Positions 47,362-59,285 of a DNA stretch of 64,000 nt are shown in pieces. The notes below the pieces were generated by a model that was not told the DNA's origin, ran no database searches, and saw only the letters and a program-made list of their open reading frames with translations. The stretch's first letter is position 1, and every line of letters starts with the position of its first letter. Origin of the DNA: Strongylocentrotus purpuratus (taxonomy: Eukaryota > Echinodermata > Echinoidea > Camarodonta > Strongylocentrotidae); assembly GCF_000002235.5 (NCBI RefSeq), contig NW_022145604.1, positions 6,731,077-6,795,076 of the forward strand. Direction: 5' to 3'. The translations under genes and the position numbers were made by a program.

Positions 47362-47898
47362 AGGTACTATGTCCCATTTGCCCATTTGCAGGCCAAAAAT
47401 GAAAAAGTTAAATTCCAACTGCATTTGAAAGATAATACTAATTTAGAACTTCCCTAAAAATGGTGGGGCTTGAAAATTTCTACAAGAGGGAAAATAACGA
47501 CTATTAGTTGTCAAATCGACTTTAGGGCTATAGAGCCCAAAAGTAATAGTCTTGATTTTCAGACAATTGTACCGAATGGTCATACGTTTTATGCTGCGCA
47601 AAGATTCAATCAGTTTAATCTTGGCCATCACCAGAAGTGGGTTATTGATGTAGACAAATGCTTATGTACCCTTTACAACTCTTTTCATGTATGTTATTAC
47701 CAAAGAAGAAAAAAGCCAGTCAGTCACTTAGTAGTGTCTGACAGTGAAGTCTAGCAAGTAAACGGGTTTCCTTGCATAATTCGAATATGAGGACACTGCT
47801 AACGTTTAAATTTCACAGATAGGACATACATGACATATTCATAATTCCTGCAAAGTTCTACAGAATTTGAGGTTGGCTGCAAAAGGGACATAGTATCT
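47362..47898. mobile_element. 537-bp TTAA-flanked non-autonomous DNA element
   Basis: Inverted ends AGGTACTATGTCCC (left) and AGATACTATGTCCC (complement of the right), continuing with WTTTGC. TTAA stands on each side (47358-47361 and 47899-47902), and a single TTAA is found in the other units (19048, 62635). A TTAA target and an RR start fit Kolobok better than piggyBac. No transposase is seen. Confidence 0.8.
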
Positions 47899-49019
47899 TT
47901 AACACCAAGGACAATTTAAAGATCTCTCGACAACAGACACCTAGTATAATGTGTAAAGAATCAATTGGTTTGAGAAAGTCCACAGGCTGCATGAGCGGAT
48001 GACAACTTGCCAACTAAATTACATGTTATGATCACCCAAAGTCCCTGCCCAGGCAATGACAGTTTTATGTATCACCTTGAAACGTGTGTGTTGATTCTCA
48101 TCATGTGATCAATATTGTACCACGTGCAGGACTACATGTTTCACAATATAAACTCATTATACTACATTCATCATATTACGCAGGGGAAATATTATTTTGA
48201 AACATCTGCCTATTTCATAATTATTTTAGGTGATGCACTCGCAGCTGGCCTCGATATTCAAACTTTTAAAAAAAATGTAAACCACATCACATTGTACCGA
48301 TTTCACTCCACAAACGAAATTGCAGAATGATTACAGAAATTTATGATGAGTATTGTGTTTGAAAATATTTCGTTATATTGCTGCTAGGTAATACATTATA
48401 TAAAACTAAACACCTACAACAATAATGATAATAGTATAACAAACAAAAAAAATTAAAAAAATATTAATGATAATGATAATAATAATGACAACAGTGATAG
48501 TGCTGCTGATGAAGATAATTATTATCCTTAATAAGATTTGTGTTAAACAATGGGATATACAAATAGAGGAATAGAGAAAGAGAAGACGAATATCGGAAAT
48601 TTGAGGGGACAGAAATGAAATAAAAAATACGTGCATTAAAAGAGCGCTTACAAAACTACAGATTTTGTAGAATAACAAAAGATTGACATTGTCAAATAAA
48701 ATATCTATTGACCCGTACAAGGCCGCAGTTGTGCAGTAGCCTAATGGAAAATGGGATGCAGACATATGCAATTGCATATGAAGCTGGCCGCCATAGCCAT
48801 ACATTAATAGCGCTGATGATAATACGTTAGATATTATGATTGTAGGGTACACAGTAACACCAGAAGTATATACATCTACCTGCATATCCTTTCCAAGATG
48901 AAAATTGCTCGAGGGTTAGAATCATATATAAAGAAATGTGCATAAAAAACATTGCATCTCAACAATATGTATTCGTACAAGTCCTTGTTCTTTGAAACAT
49001 ATGTCATATAATATTAGAA

Positions 49020-49380
49020 TTGTCATTTATTTAATAATCGTGCAAATTTCGTGACGATATCAATATTTAATGATAGGTAGATAAAACACGCCACTTACCA
49101 GTCATAGTTCTGCTATTTTCTTCCCTATGTAATATAATACTGGACTTGTCATTTATTTAATAATCGTGCTAATTTCTTGACGATATCAATATTTAATGAT
49201 GGGTAGATAAAACACGCCACTTACCAGTAATAGTTCTGCTATTTTCTTCCCTATGTAATATAATACTGGACTTGTCATTTATTTAATAATCGTGCTAATT
49301 TCTTGACGATATCAATATTTAATGATGGGTAGATAAAATACGCCACTTACCAGTAATAGTTCTGCTATTTTCTTCCCTTA
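49020..49380 (-). repeat. Tandem 126-bp repeat carrying a splice donor, three copies
   Basis: The minus-strand donors follow 49351, 49225 and 49099. The two leftward copies each have an acceptor-like CATAG 26 nt before the donor. Confidence 0.8.
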
Positions 49381-49483
49381 AAAAGGCATTAGTAGAAAGC
49401 AGTGCGGTATTATCTCGGTAGTACTACGCCCTGAGATAGCTGTACACAGAGTCATATAAAACTGTAGTGCGTATAATATGTAA
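49351..49483 (-). other. Putative noncoding first exon for gene 2
   Basis: It follows the TATA box by about 30 bp and ends at donor GTAAGTGG. It would join the acceptor at 43150-43151. The 5' limit is estimated. Confidence 0.4.
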
Positions 49484-49507
49484 AGACACACTTTGCAAAA
49501 TGGAAGA

Positions 49508-49515
49508 TATTTATA
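49508..49515 (-). promoter_or_regulatory. TATA box candidate for gene 2
   Basis: TATAAATA on the minus strand, preceded by GTGCGTCAAGAC. Confidence 0.4.
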
Positions 49516-52500
49516 GTCTTGACGCACTTTCCCTGCATTCGTTGGTGTGTGGGCGGTTATATGTATTAGTCTTAATTCACAGACTCTTTTATACCTTACC
49601 CTCACCGCCAAAACCAATTCTGTACCGACTACAAACCGACCGATTCCTCGACATTGGAGGTAACGTAATTTGTTTTCACTCTTCGGCCTGCTTTTGGTTT
49701 CATATTTGTCTTCTTGATGTAACTCGGGTATCAAGTTCGTATATTTAATTAAACTAAAAACCTAGCTACCAACGTTTACAATAGGGTATCAGTTAATAAC
49801 AAGAATAATAATATTAACTAGAACTTCGATCGTATTAGAACGATATGCATTGGCGCCCGTGTTTTTACGTGACAGACAAAAGAGCCTCTTTTGGACTATC
49901 CAGGGCAATTTCTTATAGAAGTCTGTAGCATGTATGAAAGTGGGTATAGGTTGTTAAATTAAATAATGTTAGGTGGGAACATGTATACAACTGTGATATC
50001 CATTCTTCTGTTCAAGTGTTTGTGAATTTTAGTTGAGGTCAAAACTTGTTGGCCTGTACATTTTTGGGGTAATGAATATTGTGTTTTCTTTTTATTCCAA
50101 ACGAGATATAGTTCAAATAAATGTTTTAATTAGAATATGGTTTACTGTTAATTATGTTTTTTATGGTGTTAGAGCTAGAGAAATGCATATTGAGTTTACC
50201 ATGCAACTCACTTTTTATCAAATATATCTGCCTTTTTCCTCCTCTCTCACACACACACAAACACACACACTCTCTCTCTCGCTCACTCTCTCTCTCTCTC
50301 TCTCTCTTTCTGTCTTTCACTCTTTCTCTGTCTCCGTTACACGATCGCTTCACCTCTAGCTGTCTCTGTTTATCTTTGTCTCTTACTATCTTTTTATATC
50401 CTACCAATATTACTATTTTTCTGTATCTGTTCATTCCTCTATTCCCCACACATCTCTCCCCTTCTCTCCCTCCCCCTCTCCCTCTCTCTATCTCTCTCTC
50501 CTCTAAAACTCCTTCGAAAAAAGACGGCCTTCCATATAATAGTGTAGTATCTATATTTATACCCTTGGCTGATTCAACTCACAACGTGCGTATTAACAAA
50601 AACACAATCGCAACTACTTCGGAAAAATCAACCTATACTTTATATAATCTAGCGATAAACCTTCGATCAATTTATTTAAAATTTAATACACCATCACAAT
50701 GATACAATTATTTAATATGAAAACGCTCCCAATGTATGGAACATTATTTTGAAGTACCAAGCATGTTGCAAAAGATCATCTCGTTAATAGTTTACACAAA
50801 GATATTCACGTTACAATGAATTGCCTGTGCTACCATCCGTTTATAAAAAAACTAAAAAAAACCATTATATACATATATCGTATATAATTTTTGATAGCCT
50901 ACTATATGGGGTGAAGTAAAAAAAAAAAAAAAAAAATAACAAAAATTAACAAAAAATAACAAAGATAATCGTATAAACTGATTAAATGTTAAAGGCACCA
51001 GCGATGGTAAAGTCCTTTTAAGCCACGGTCTCATCCGACCCCACGTACAATGGATGAAGATTCAGTTGATTTTTGATATGTTTTTAGTAGAATATCTCCA
51101 CCCCGGAATTACGGATAAAAGTCTGGATATGATTCTTAACTTGCCCAGATTGGATTTGGGTATATCGTCCAAGGGTGAGGTCTTAAATTGTGTTAGTGTA
51201 GGATATTGATCGCTGAGCGATTGTCTCCGGAGCTGTAGATCCCCTTCTCTTCTCCTATCATACATTTTGTGACCTAGATGATAGATTTTCAAATAATCAC
51301 GTAAACAGTTTTTCAGACAGAAGCAATCACCTTTGCCCCTTATTCATAACATTAGTAATAATATTACATATATGCAATTAAGAAATAATTTTTCTGATTT
51401 GTGCAAAAACTTACTAGACTAAAATACGTGAAAATATGTTAAAAAACAGTGAAGATATAATACACACGACTTCTTTTAAAATACAACAAAACCGAATATT
51501 GAACCATCCGAAATATATACATAGAAAGCCTCTTGGAATCTACGATAAAAAATGATAATTTAAAAGGTAAAAAGAAGAAGAAAAAAAATGTATACAAGGT
51601 ATACATCTTTTTTGACTTAATAATACTTATGCCTATATAATACGCCATATTCGTTTTTGCTTATAATATATGATTACATTTGAAAAATATCTAGGATTAG
51701 TGGAATATAATCTTTACAAGTGTTTTATCAATCATACTGTTTTCAAAAATATACATGATGTTGTACAGATATGTATTAAAAGGCCCCTACAGTGACATTT
51801 CAGAAACATTATACTGTCTTGTCAAGAAAATATGAGAGTTAAAATAATACCATTAGTCAACCTGTTTATGAAGCTGCAATGTCTTTCAAGTTCTTTTGAA
51901 GATGATAAAAATCTTAATTAGTGTACTTAATTGTTTTGGCACCGTTAGCTTTCATCCCGCCGAATTAGCAGGCTTGCCTAGCTTTGGGATCGCTTTGACT
52001 ATGATGGTAATTCACGAAACCTGGATATTATTTGTTTATTATTCTTGTTGGCAAATCCCTAGGGGGTGGCCGGCATGCTTTATGACAAATCTAAGTATGT
52101 AAAATGCATCCCTATATTAACTTGAAGCTGAACAAACATGTGTAACATATCAATTTTTTCGTTGATACATTCTTCAGTAAATATGTCGATCAGTGCCAAC
52201 ATCTTGAAGTAAGGTGTGGTTTTGGATTCTTCTGAGTGTAGATACTGGATGTCACGTCATCATGATGTCATTGATCAGTATTCAGACATCTATTTTCCGC
52301 TTTCTGTTGAAATACATTAAAAGTAATGATTCGATAGTCATGATAATAATACAATTAATATAAATATTGATAATGAACATCATCATTATAATTATTATAC
52401 TACTAGTTCAACTATTACTAGGCCCTACTACTAAAAATGATAATGATTATAAAAATAGTAATAATAACAATAATGTGCAGAATAAAGTGCAGAAAGCTCC

Positions 52501-52569
52501 AATGATTAGGAGTGGCGAGTGCAATTCATAAGTACTTCTATACTCTGGGATGATTCAGAAAATGTCGGC

Positions 52570-53140
52570 TAAACAAGGTGTGCTTAGTTTGTGTGGTAGT
52601 GGCAACCAATTAAAAAACTTAGCATGATATTTGACTTTGGCCCTCCGCTCATAATTATACTAGTCATTATGCACATGATATATAGTGCACGTGATCAGGC
52701 CAGGCGCCATTTTACAAGCGCACACATGCCTAATATCCAACCACATTAACGTTCGCATCCTGCCGGGTACCCAATTAACACCTGGGTGGAGAGTGACAAA
52801 TGCAGATTAATGTCTTGCCACAGGACCCCCCCCCCCCCCCCCACACTCCGAGAACGGACGGACCCCATGCGTGTTGCCAAAATGTCCTTTTCGTAACAAA
52901 AGAAAAGGTCGACCCGTATTGACTTTACACACCGGACTTTTGCTGAAAGGGGGGGGGGGTACTGAAAGAGGCTCGTATACAAAAGAAAAAGGTCGAGCCG
53001 TATTGACTTTACACACCGGACTTTTGCTGAAAAGGGGGGGGGGGGTCGGTTGGAACACGCATATGCGTACCCTAAATAACACTGAGTGGGGGGGGGGGGC
53101 CGGGCACAGGACATTAGTGCCGAACCATGTGATCCACGGT
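52570..53140 (-). repeat. SINE copy in the 3' region of gene 3, split by an insertion
   Basis: Same arrangement as 4640-5230. Confidence 0.5.
52827..53104. mobile_element. Poly-C-ended insertion, copy in gene 3
   Basis: Target duplications CACAGGAC at 52819-52826 and 53105-53112. It lies at the same site as 4913-5197 and differs mainly in the length of its C and G runs. Confidence 0.7.
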
Positions 53141-53196
53141 CGTTAACGCATCCATCCCCGGCAATTTTACAAACATATACGGCAATCAACCGATTT

Positions 53197-53295
53197 TCAA
53201 GAAATACAATTCTTCAAGGTGATAAAAATCCCAATACCTGGACCCGGTGCAGTATTAGCTACTGTCATTGGCTGTGCCTGGCCATAATAGTGCAC
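53197..53295 (-). CDS. Gene 3 coding exon 6: C-terminus and stop
   Basis: 32 codons plus TGA. One codon shorter than gene 1 (VANTAPG instead of VAANTAPG). Confidence 0.75.
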   Translation of the reverse strand: MHYYGQAQPMTVANTAPGPGIGIFITLKNCIS

Positions 53296-53699
53296 CTGTT
53301 AAATGAGAAACAAAAATGTTACGAATTAATCTTATGCACTTTTGTTGGATCTCTTTACTAAATTCTACGGGTCTCGCTCTTTCGTTTAGGTTACATCGGC
53401 CGAACTTTGGAAAAAAAACTACCGGAAAATCTAAAAATCTGTGATACTGAAGACAACTTTAAGGCGCGTCTTTACATTTCTTTTCAAAAGTATTTTCCAA
53501 TGTTAGCGAGAGGAAGTATGTTGAGCATATCTAACTCTTCTTATGTTACTCTATCCACCTTTCCTTCTTACTCTTTCTTACAGCGGATCCAGGAGGGGGA
53601 CGGAGGGGGTACGGCCTGCCCCCAACAAAACCAAATCTGGCATACCTTATAAACAGTAGATAAAAGATATGCACCCCACCCTCCGCCACCCCCCCCCCC

Positions 53700-53731
<32 letters not shown>

Positions 53732-56700
53732 CCCACCCGCACACACAAACCCACGCACTCGTACGCAAACAAACGCACACGCACACACTGCAAATAGAAA
53801 TTTCAATTTTGAGAAAAGAAGTACTTCACTTATTTTCTAGTTGAAGATAGCCACTAGAAAATGGTGAAAGCTTTTATCTAATACGAGCCAGCCTCCCCCC
53901 CCCCCCCCTCCCCAAACTTCCCGAGATTTATTGATTCCCTGTGTATATTCTTGGCTGACTTTCGCTCTAAAGTTTAAAAAAAAAATCGCTTCAAAGTAGA
54001 AAAGTACAAAACATGACCCGTTATTCAATGAGTAACATAGGACCTAGGTGAGATATATATACGTTAACTTGTATCATACCGTGGTAGCAGTATTGGCATT
54101 GGTCTGGTTGGTAGAGGCTTTGGCACAGCAGCAGGAGTGTCCCCCACAGCAGTAGACAGCAGACACGATACAGTTAATGAACTCGACCAAGCCGAGGATA
54201 GCGAGTATGGAGTGAACGCAAACGGCACCCTGGTTGGAAATGTCGAGAAAACAAGATGAAAGGGGCTTAGAAGGAAACAAATCTGACAACTACATGTAGA
54301 AAGGCGGTGTATACGGATTGTATCAAATGAGTTTGCAACGCGATTTTCTATTGGCAACATCTTAAAAAGTACTTAGCCATTCTTAATGAAACTATCTCGG
54401 CTGTTTTGTAGTAGTATCGCTTGTCCTGTAGATTTCAAAAGAATTTAAACGAAAACAAAGAAGTTTTTCTTTTTTTGAACGTCGCATTTCTCATATGTTA
54501 CAAGAAAAGCGTTGAATAGCATCAGAGCACGAGAGCTTGCGCATGAATATATCGTAGCAAGCTCTAAAATTAATTTCAGTTATTGATGCAAAAGGGGTTA
54601 AGAATAAGATTAATATCCTTTACACGCACATTGAGGTAACTTAGTGTCTTTAGTAAATTGTCTGTAATGACATAGTGACCGTATCAAATAAAATATGAAT
54701 AATTATGGAGAAACATACAGGACATTTTAGGAAATGTTTAGAGAGTCTGAAAAAAGATGTCATAATTTCATAAAATCAATCGTAGCGTTTGTTTAATAAA
54801 TCTTTGAAGAGTGGAATATGTAAAACAGTTTTATCTTTAAAGAAGATTTTGTAAAATGATGTGCAGAGCATTATATAACAACTTTCAGCACAACTTAACT
54901 GCGCGCAACAAAGGTTCTACCCGTCTTCACTGAACTCTGCGTTATAAGATACAGAAATATGATGTGCAAAACACTTCATGTCATCATAAAGAAGAGGAAA
55001 AAACCACCGCGGTTTTGCCTTGTCATTTCTGAACGAGGCTTAAGGGGATAGTTCAGTTTTGTTGCAGAGGGCGTTACACAAAATATTTTTGTGAGATAAT
55101 GAAAAAATGAGTGTCAAATTTGAAAGAACATGCAATTTAAATGAAAAAAATCATCTTTGTTCGATCGAAATCGGTTCGGAGACGGCTGAAATATCCATAA
55201 ATATAACCATTTCTAATACTTGTGTACACCACAAATATTAGATAATTTGAACCAGCCATTGAAAATAGCGCCTTATACGTTTTATTCCAGCCAATGCCGA
55301 TGTTGGCTTTTTGTGTTGGTTTTAATACGTACAACCAACCGACCCATGTATTGTTATTATTAATTAATTAATCAATTAACGGTCGCTGTATTCTTTTTTT
55401 AAAGTAGAGCATAATTGGTATGATCGTATTGGCTAAATTCCACACATTTTGGGGTTTTAAATTACTTTCGTAGCAATTTTAGGTCCTAGAAACTAGAAAT
55501 GTCATAAATAAGAATGAAAGCAATAACTTGCGCTTTGAACGCATTTGCTGTCTGAAACAAGAACTCAACTATCACTTCAATTGATGAAGGATTCCATGCA
55601 TTCATAGAATAATGTAAAGATAAAGTGCATATGACTTACCACCGAACGATGATATGCACAGATATAATCGGAGCTGAAACCATAGTACCGTCGGTAACAA
55701 GACACAAAGTAGGTCAGCACTGCGGCTACAAATGATTCATATGCCAGCATCCCGAAAGCATGGACAGTACACAGGATTGCCATCACCATGTATGCGATGA
55801 TCTGATAAAGAAATGATGTCACATTGTGATAATGGAATGGAGGGATGGGAGGGCGGGATGGGAGGAGGAGGCGCCCGGCCCGGATGTCCTCTTAAAGTCT
55901 AAAAATGGTATATATTATATACACAAGACACAATATGTATGCCCCTTACAGATTTACCATGCCAGTTTTTATCTTTGTTTGTCTCTTATATTTTTTTTTT
56001 ATCAATCGTTTATGATTTTATCTAATTTTTGCTAAACTGTTCATATACATTTTGGGGAATCATAGGCTAGGAAAGATATTACATTTTTAGGTAAACGTAA
56101 AAATAATTGCATTAAAACATTTTTCACTGCAATGCATTTTAGTAAGGTTCCCCAAATGACATACTAAAAGTCCAAAAACATCCAAGCAGTGGAAGCGTCC
56201 CTAATTTGCATAAATCGAATATTGCCGCTATTTCGAGGATTGCCCAAATGTGAAAAGGGGCACTTATGTGAATGAAAAAGGGGCACTAGTAATAAAGGGA
56301 AATGTGCATTAGCTAAAAGAAAATGGGCACCGATCAGATTTCAAAGGGGCATTTATCGGAGGTGAAGGAGGCACATATCTGAAGCGAAAAGAGGTAACTT
56401 CTCGTACCTGAAAAGGGTCATTTACCAGAGAAGAGGCACTTATGAGAAGGGAAGGGGCTCTTTTTTTAATGGGGCACTTATCATTAGAAAAAGGGTCACT
56501 TAAAATGTGAAAATATAAGGTGCGCTTATCCGAGTTGAAATGGGGGGGGGTAGTTATCAAAAGGAGAGGGGTACTTCTTACAAAGAAAAAGGGGCACTTG
56601 TCAAAGTAAAAGAGGCATGTACCTCTCATATTTAAATAGGACAATTATCAAAGTTGAAGGGGGCACTTATCAAAAGAGAAAAGAGGCACTTCTCGTACCT

Positions 56701-59160
56701 AACTAGGGGCACTTACTAGAGATTATAAAGAGCACTTATGAGAAGGGAAAATGGACACTTATTGCAAATGAAAATGTAAACTTGTCGAAGGAAATGGGGC
56801 ACGTCTCCAAAAAAAAGGGGGCACTTATCAGAGTTGAAAAGGGGAAGGGCCACGTTTACAAATTAATAGGGGCACTTTTCAAAGTAAAAGAGGCACTATT
56901 CCTATTCAAAAGGTGCACTTTTCGGGTGCTTGAAAAAGTGGGGGGCACTGAAGCACCCCTTGCCCCCCCCCCCCCCCCCCCGCGGAGGGCCGCCTCTGGG
57001 GGTGAATAAATACATCAAATCAAAGGAATATGATAGGCCTAAGTGGAAAAGGGATTAATAGGCATCACTTACCACGCACGAGTTCTTCTTCTTGCTAACG
57101 ATCCCTAAGATTCCTGTAGGGAGATAGAACTGTAAAGAGTTTTTTTTTAAAGAGATAAAATCAATGTACCTAATGAAAAAATGCACACATAGAGCCTAAT
57201 TGAACAATATTTTCCTTTGATTGTGTACTGGATACATTAAAGTCGAATCAGTACACCTGGATGTTTCAAGTGGAAGAGAAATTGCCCAAAAGATGATGTT
57301 CCCTTTCATGCTTTCTTGCCTTATATCTGGCAGACGCTCTTAGAAAACTTAGAGAAAATACGACGTAAATTTTTAAACCGCAACTTTTCTTTGAAAACCT
57401 TAATATAAGAAAGAGGTAAGTTGCTGGTGTAAGCATAATCTCTGTGTCCGATGGATGCCATATAGAGGGGCTACTAGAAAAAGAGACGGAGACTTTAATT
57501 TTTTTTTTATGACATCGAAAAAGGTGAAGCAATAAAACATAAATAATATTTCTTGGAAATTGAAAGGCATCATGAAGCATCAATGTCGAGACAGCAGTTC
57601 AGAGTAGAGTTCCCAAAACAGATTTACATTAAATTCAAGCATTCGAGCCAAGATTTTAAGTATTGTATGGACTTGACAAGCTGGGGGAGGGACTGGGGAT
57701 TGTTTTCAAACTTCGGGAGAAGTTGTCTATAACACGGGTATCTAGGGCTTCAATTAAAAAAATATTTTTAAAAAGACCCCCACCCCCGAAAGAAATAAAA
57801 TCGCGAATGAAAGAATGATTAACTTACAATGAAGGCAGACCAGATTCCATAGCCGACCTGATACACTGGAAACGCGTATGCAACCCCGCCGAGAATGACA
57901 GACAGGATAGCTACGATCAGATGCACTATCCCCGTAGCTAAGCCGGCTTTTTGGTTGTAATGTTCGGAGGTATTATTCCAACCACCCGAGCTGCTGCCAG
58001 TCTAAAAGGGTTAACAACAAATTGAGGAAAAGTTTGAAAATTAGGCAAAGAAGAATGTAGTCTGGAAAACGAAGCCATGGATTCTAAGTGTTAAAAGCAA
58101 AATGGTATGGTCGTGCATTTTATATACTACATCTATCTAAATCCAAAGCGCACATCATTAGTCATTGTCAAACTGGATTTTAATTATTATCGAGTAAATA
58201 TAAACACAATTTGTCTTTACCTGATAGAACTTTTTTCTGTAGCGTTGTAAAAAGAACATTGCACGTTGTTGTTTTGGTGTATTGTCATGTAAACGAATAT
58301 GCTTCGATACCTATCAATAAGTTTAACTTTCATTTAAATTCACTTTGAATTCCAATAACATAGCAGGGAAAAGATAGACCAACACCTCATCCCTGGAGAA
58401 AGCAAATTGTATAGGCTAATGGAAAGGAGAGTGAATTAGGCCTACATTTTGTTCTTTAGTCCCAAAGTTCTATATTTTGCTACATATTGTTAATTTTTAA
58501 CTTTATGTTGTAGATAGTAAGCATACCAGGAGCTCTTGCAGCGCAGTAGAATATATTTGCATAGTGCCTGCGCTCTATAAATGTATATTCTTATTATCAT
58601 TTTACTACAATAAGTCCCTAACAGAGCGACCCCAGCCTACGCCCAAAGGATTCATCAATAAATTGAATAAATCCTACAGAAAATGATAGGCCATATCACG
58701 TATCCCTGTGGAACACCACATGGATCCCTCAATAAGAGGTTCTTACTTGGTACACATGGGTGGCGCCCCCTTGAGTGATGACGACCTGCTGACCTGGCGG
58801 ATACACTACCCCTGGTTGGCCCTGCGGATAAGCTACTGGTTGACCCTGTGGATATGCTACCGGTTGGCCCTGCGGATATCCTACCGGTTGACCTTGTTGA
58901 TATGCTACCGGTTGGCCTTGCGGATATGTTCCCGGTTGACCTTGTTGATATGCTACCGGTTGGCCCTGTGGATAAGCTACCGGTTGACCTTGTTGATATG
59001 CTCCCGGTTGGCCCTGCGGATAAGCTACCGGTTGGCCCTGTTGATATGCTACCGGGTGGCCCTGCGGATTTGCTGCCAGTTGACCTTCTGGATATACTCC
59101 GGGAGGTGGGTCGGCGGTATTCTGTTGTTCAGGGGGAGTGTAGACTGGTGGTTCGGCCAT
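53197..59160 (-). CDS. Gene 3: MS4A/CD20-like four-transmembrane protein, 351 aa, six coding exons
   Basis: Exons are 59160-58747, 58001-57828, 57129-57073, 55801-55640, 54229-54080 and 53295-53197, with phase-0 GT...AG introns. Exons 3, 4 and 5 encode the same residues as gene 1. The tail has YPEGQLAA where gene 1 has YPQGQPAA, and the last exon lacks one Ala codon. Intron 3 is about 4 kb shorter than in gene 1 because one deletion removed the RTE fragment, the foldback element and the left half of the hAT element. Its promoter and the distal part of its first exon lie beyond the right edge of the window; only the repeated donors at 63831 and 63957 are visible. The coding exons show no break, so it looks functional. 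Confidence 0.85.
54080..54229 (-). CDS. Gene 3 coding exon 5: TM4 and Cys-rich tail
   Basis: 50 codons with the same residues as gene 1. Confidence 0.85.
55640..55801 (-). CDS. Gene 3 coding exon 4: TM3 and extracellular loop
   Basis: 54 codons; I find a single silent difference from gene 1 (TCT for TCC). Confidence 0.85.
56238..56998. mobile_element. Right half of the hAT element, left half deleted
   Basis: Same right end (CAGAGGCGGCC on the complement) and target copy GGGGTGAA (56999-57006) as at 13298. The left part joins intron sequence directly at about 56238, where a deletion begins in the flank. The GGGGCACTT array is largely kept. Confidence 0.85.
57073..57129 (-). CDS. Gene 3 coding exon 3: end of TM2
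   Basis: 19 codons with the same residues as gene 1, acceptor TTTACAG, donor GTAAGTG. Confidence 0.85.
57828..58001 (-). CDS. Gene 3 coding exon 2: TM1 and start of TM2
   Basis: 58 codons with canonical donor GTAAGTTA; one residue differs from gene 1 before TM1 is reached or within its start (GFATG becomes GLATG). Confidence 0.8.
58747..59160 (-). CDS. Gene 3 coding exon 1: P/Q-rich repeat tail
   Basis: 138 codons; the same number of repeats as genes 1 and 2. The likely acceptor for the UTR junction is at 59183-59184. Confidence 0.85.
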
Positions 59161-59241
59161 GTTGGAGTCGGGTCAAATTTACCTAAAACGGTGGAAAATA
59201 TTAAAATTCTTCTTTCCATCATAATGTACTTGATGATGTCC

Positions 59242-59285
<44 letters not shown>

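Noticed and set aside
51896-52102. Plus-strand frame with PAELAGLPSFGIALTMMVI (also near 33150)
   Set aside because: In the copy at 33245 one extra G shifts the frame, and the oldest unit has different sequence there. No family is recognised.
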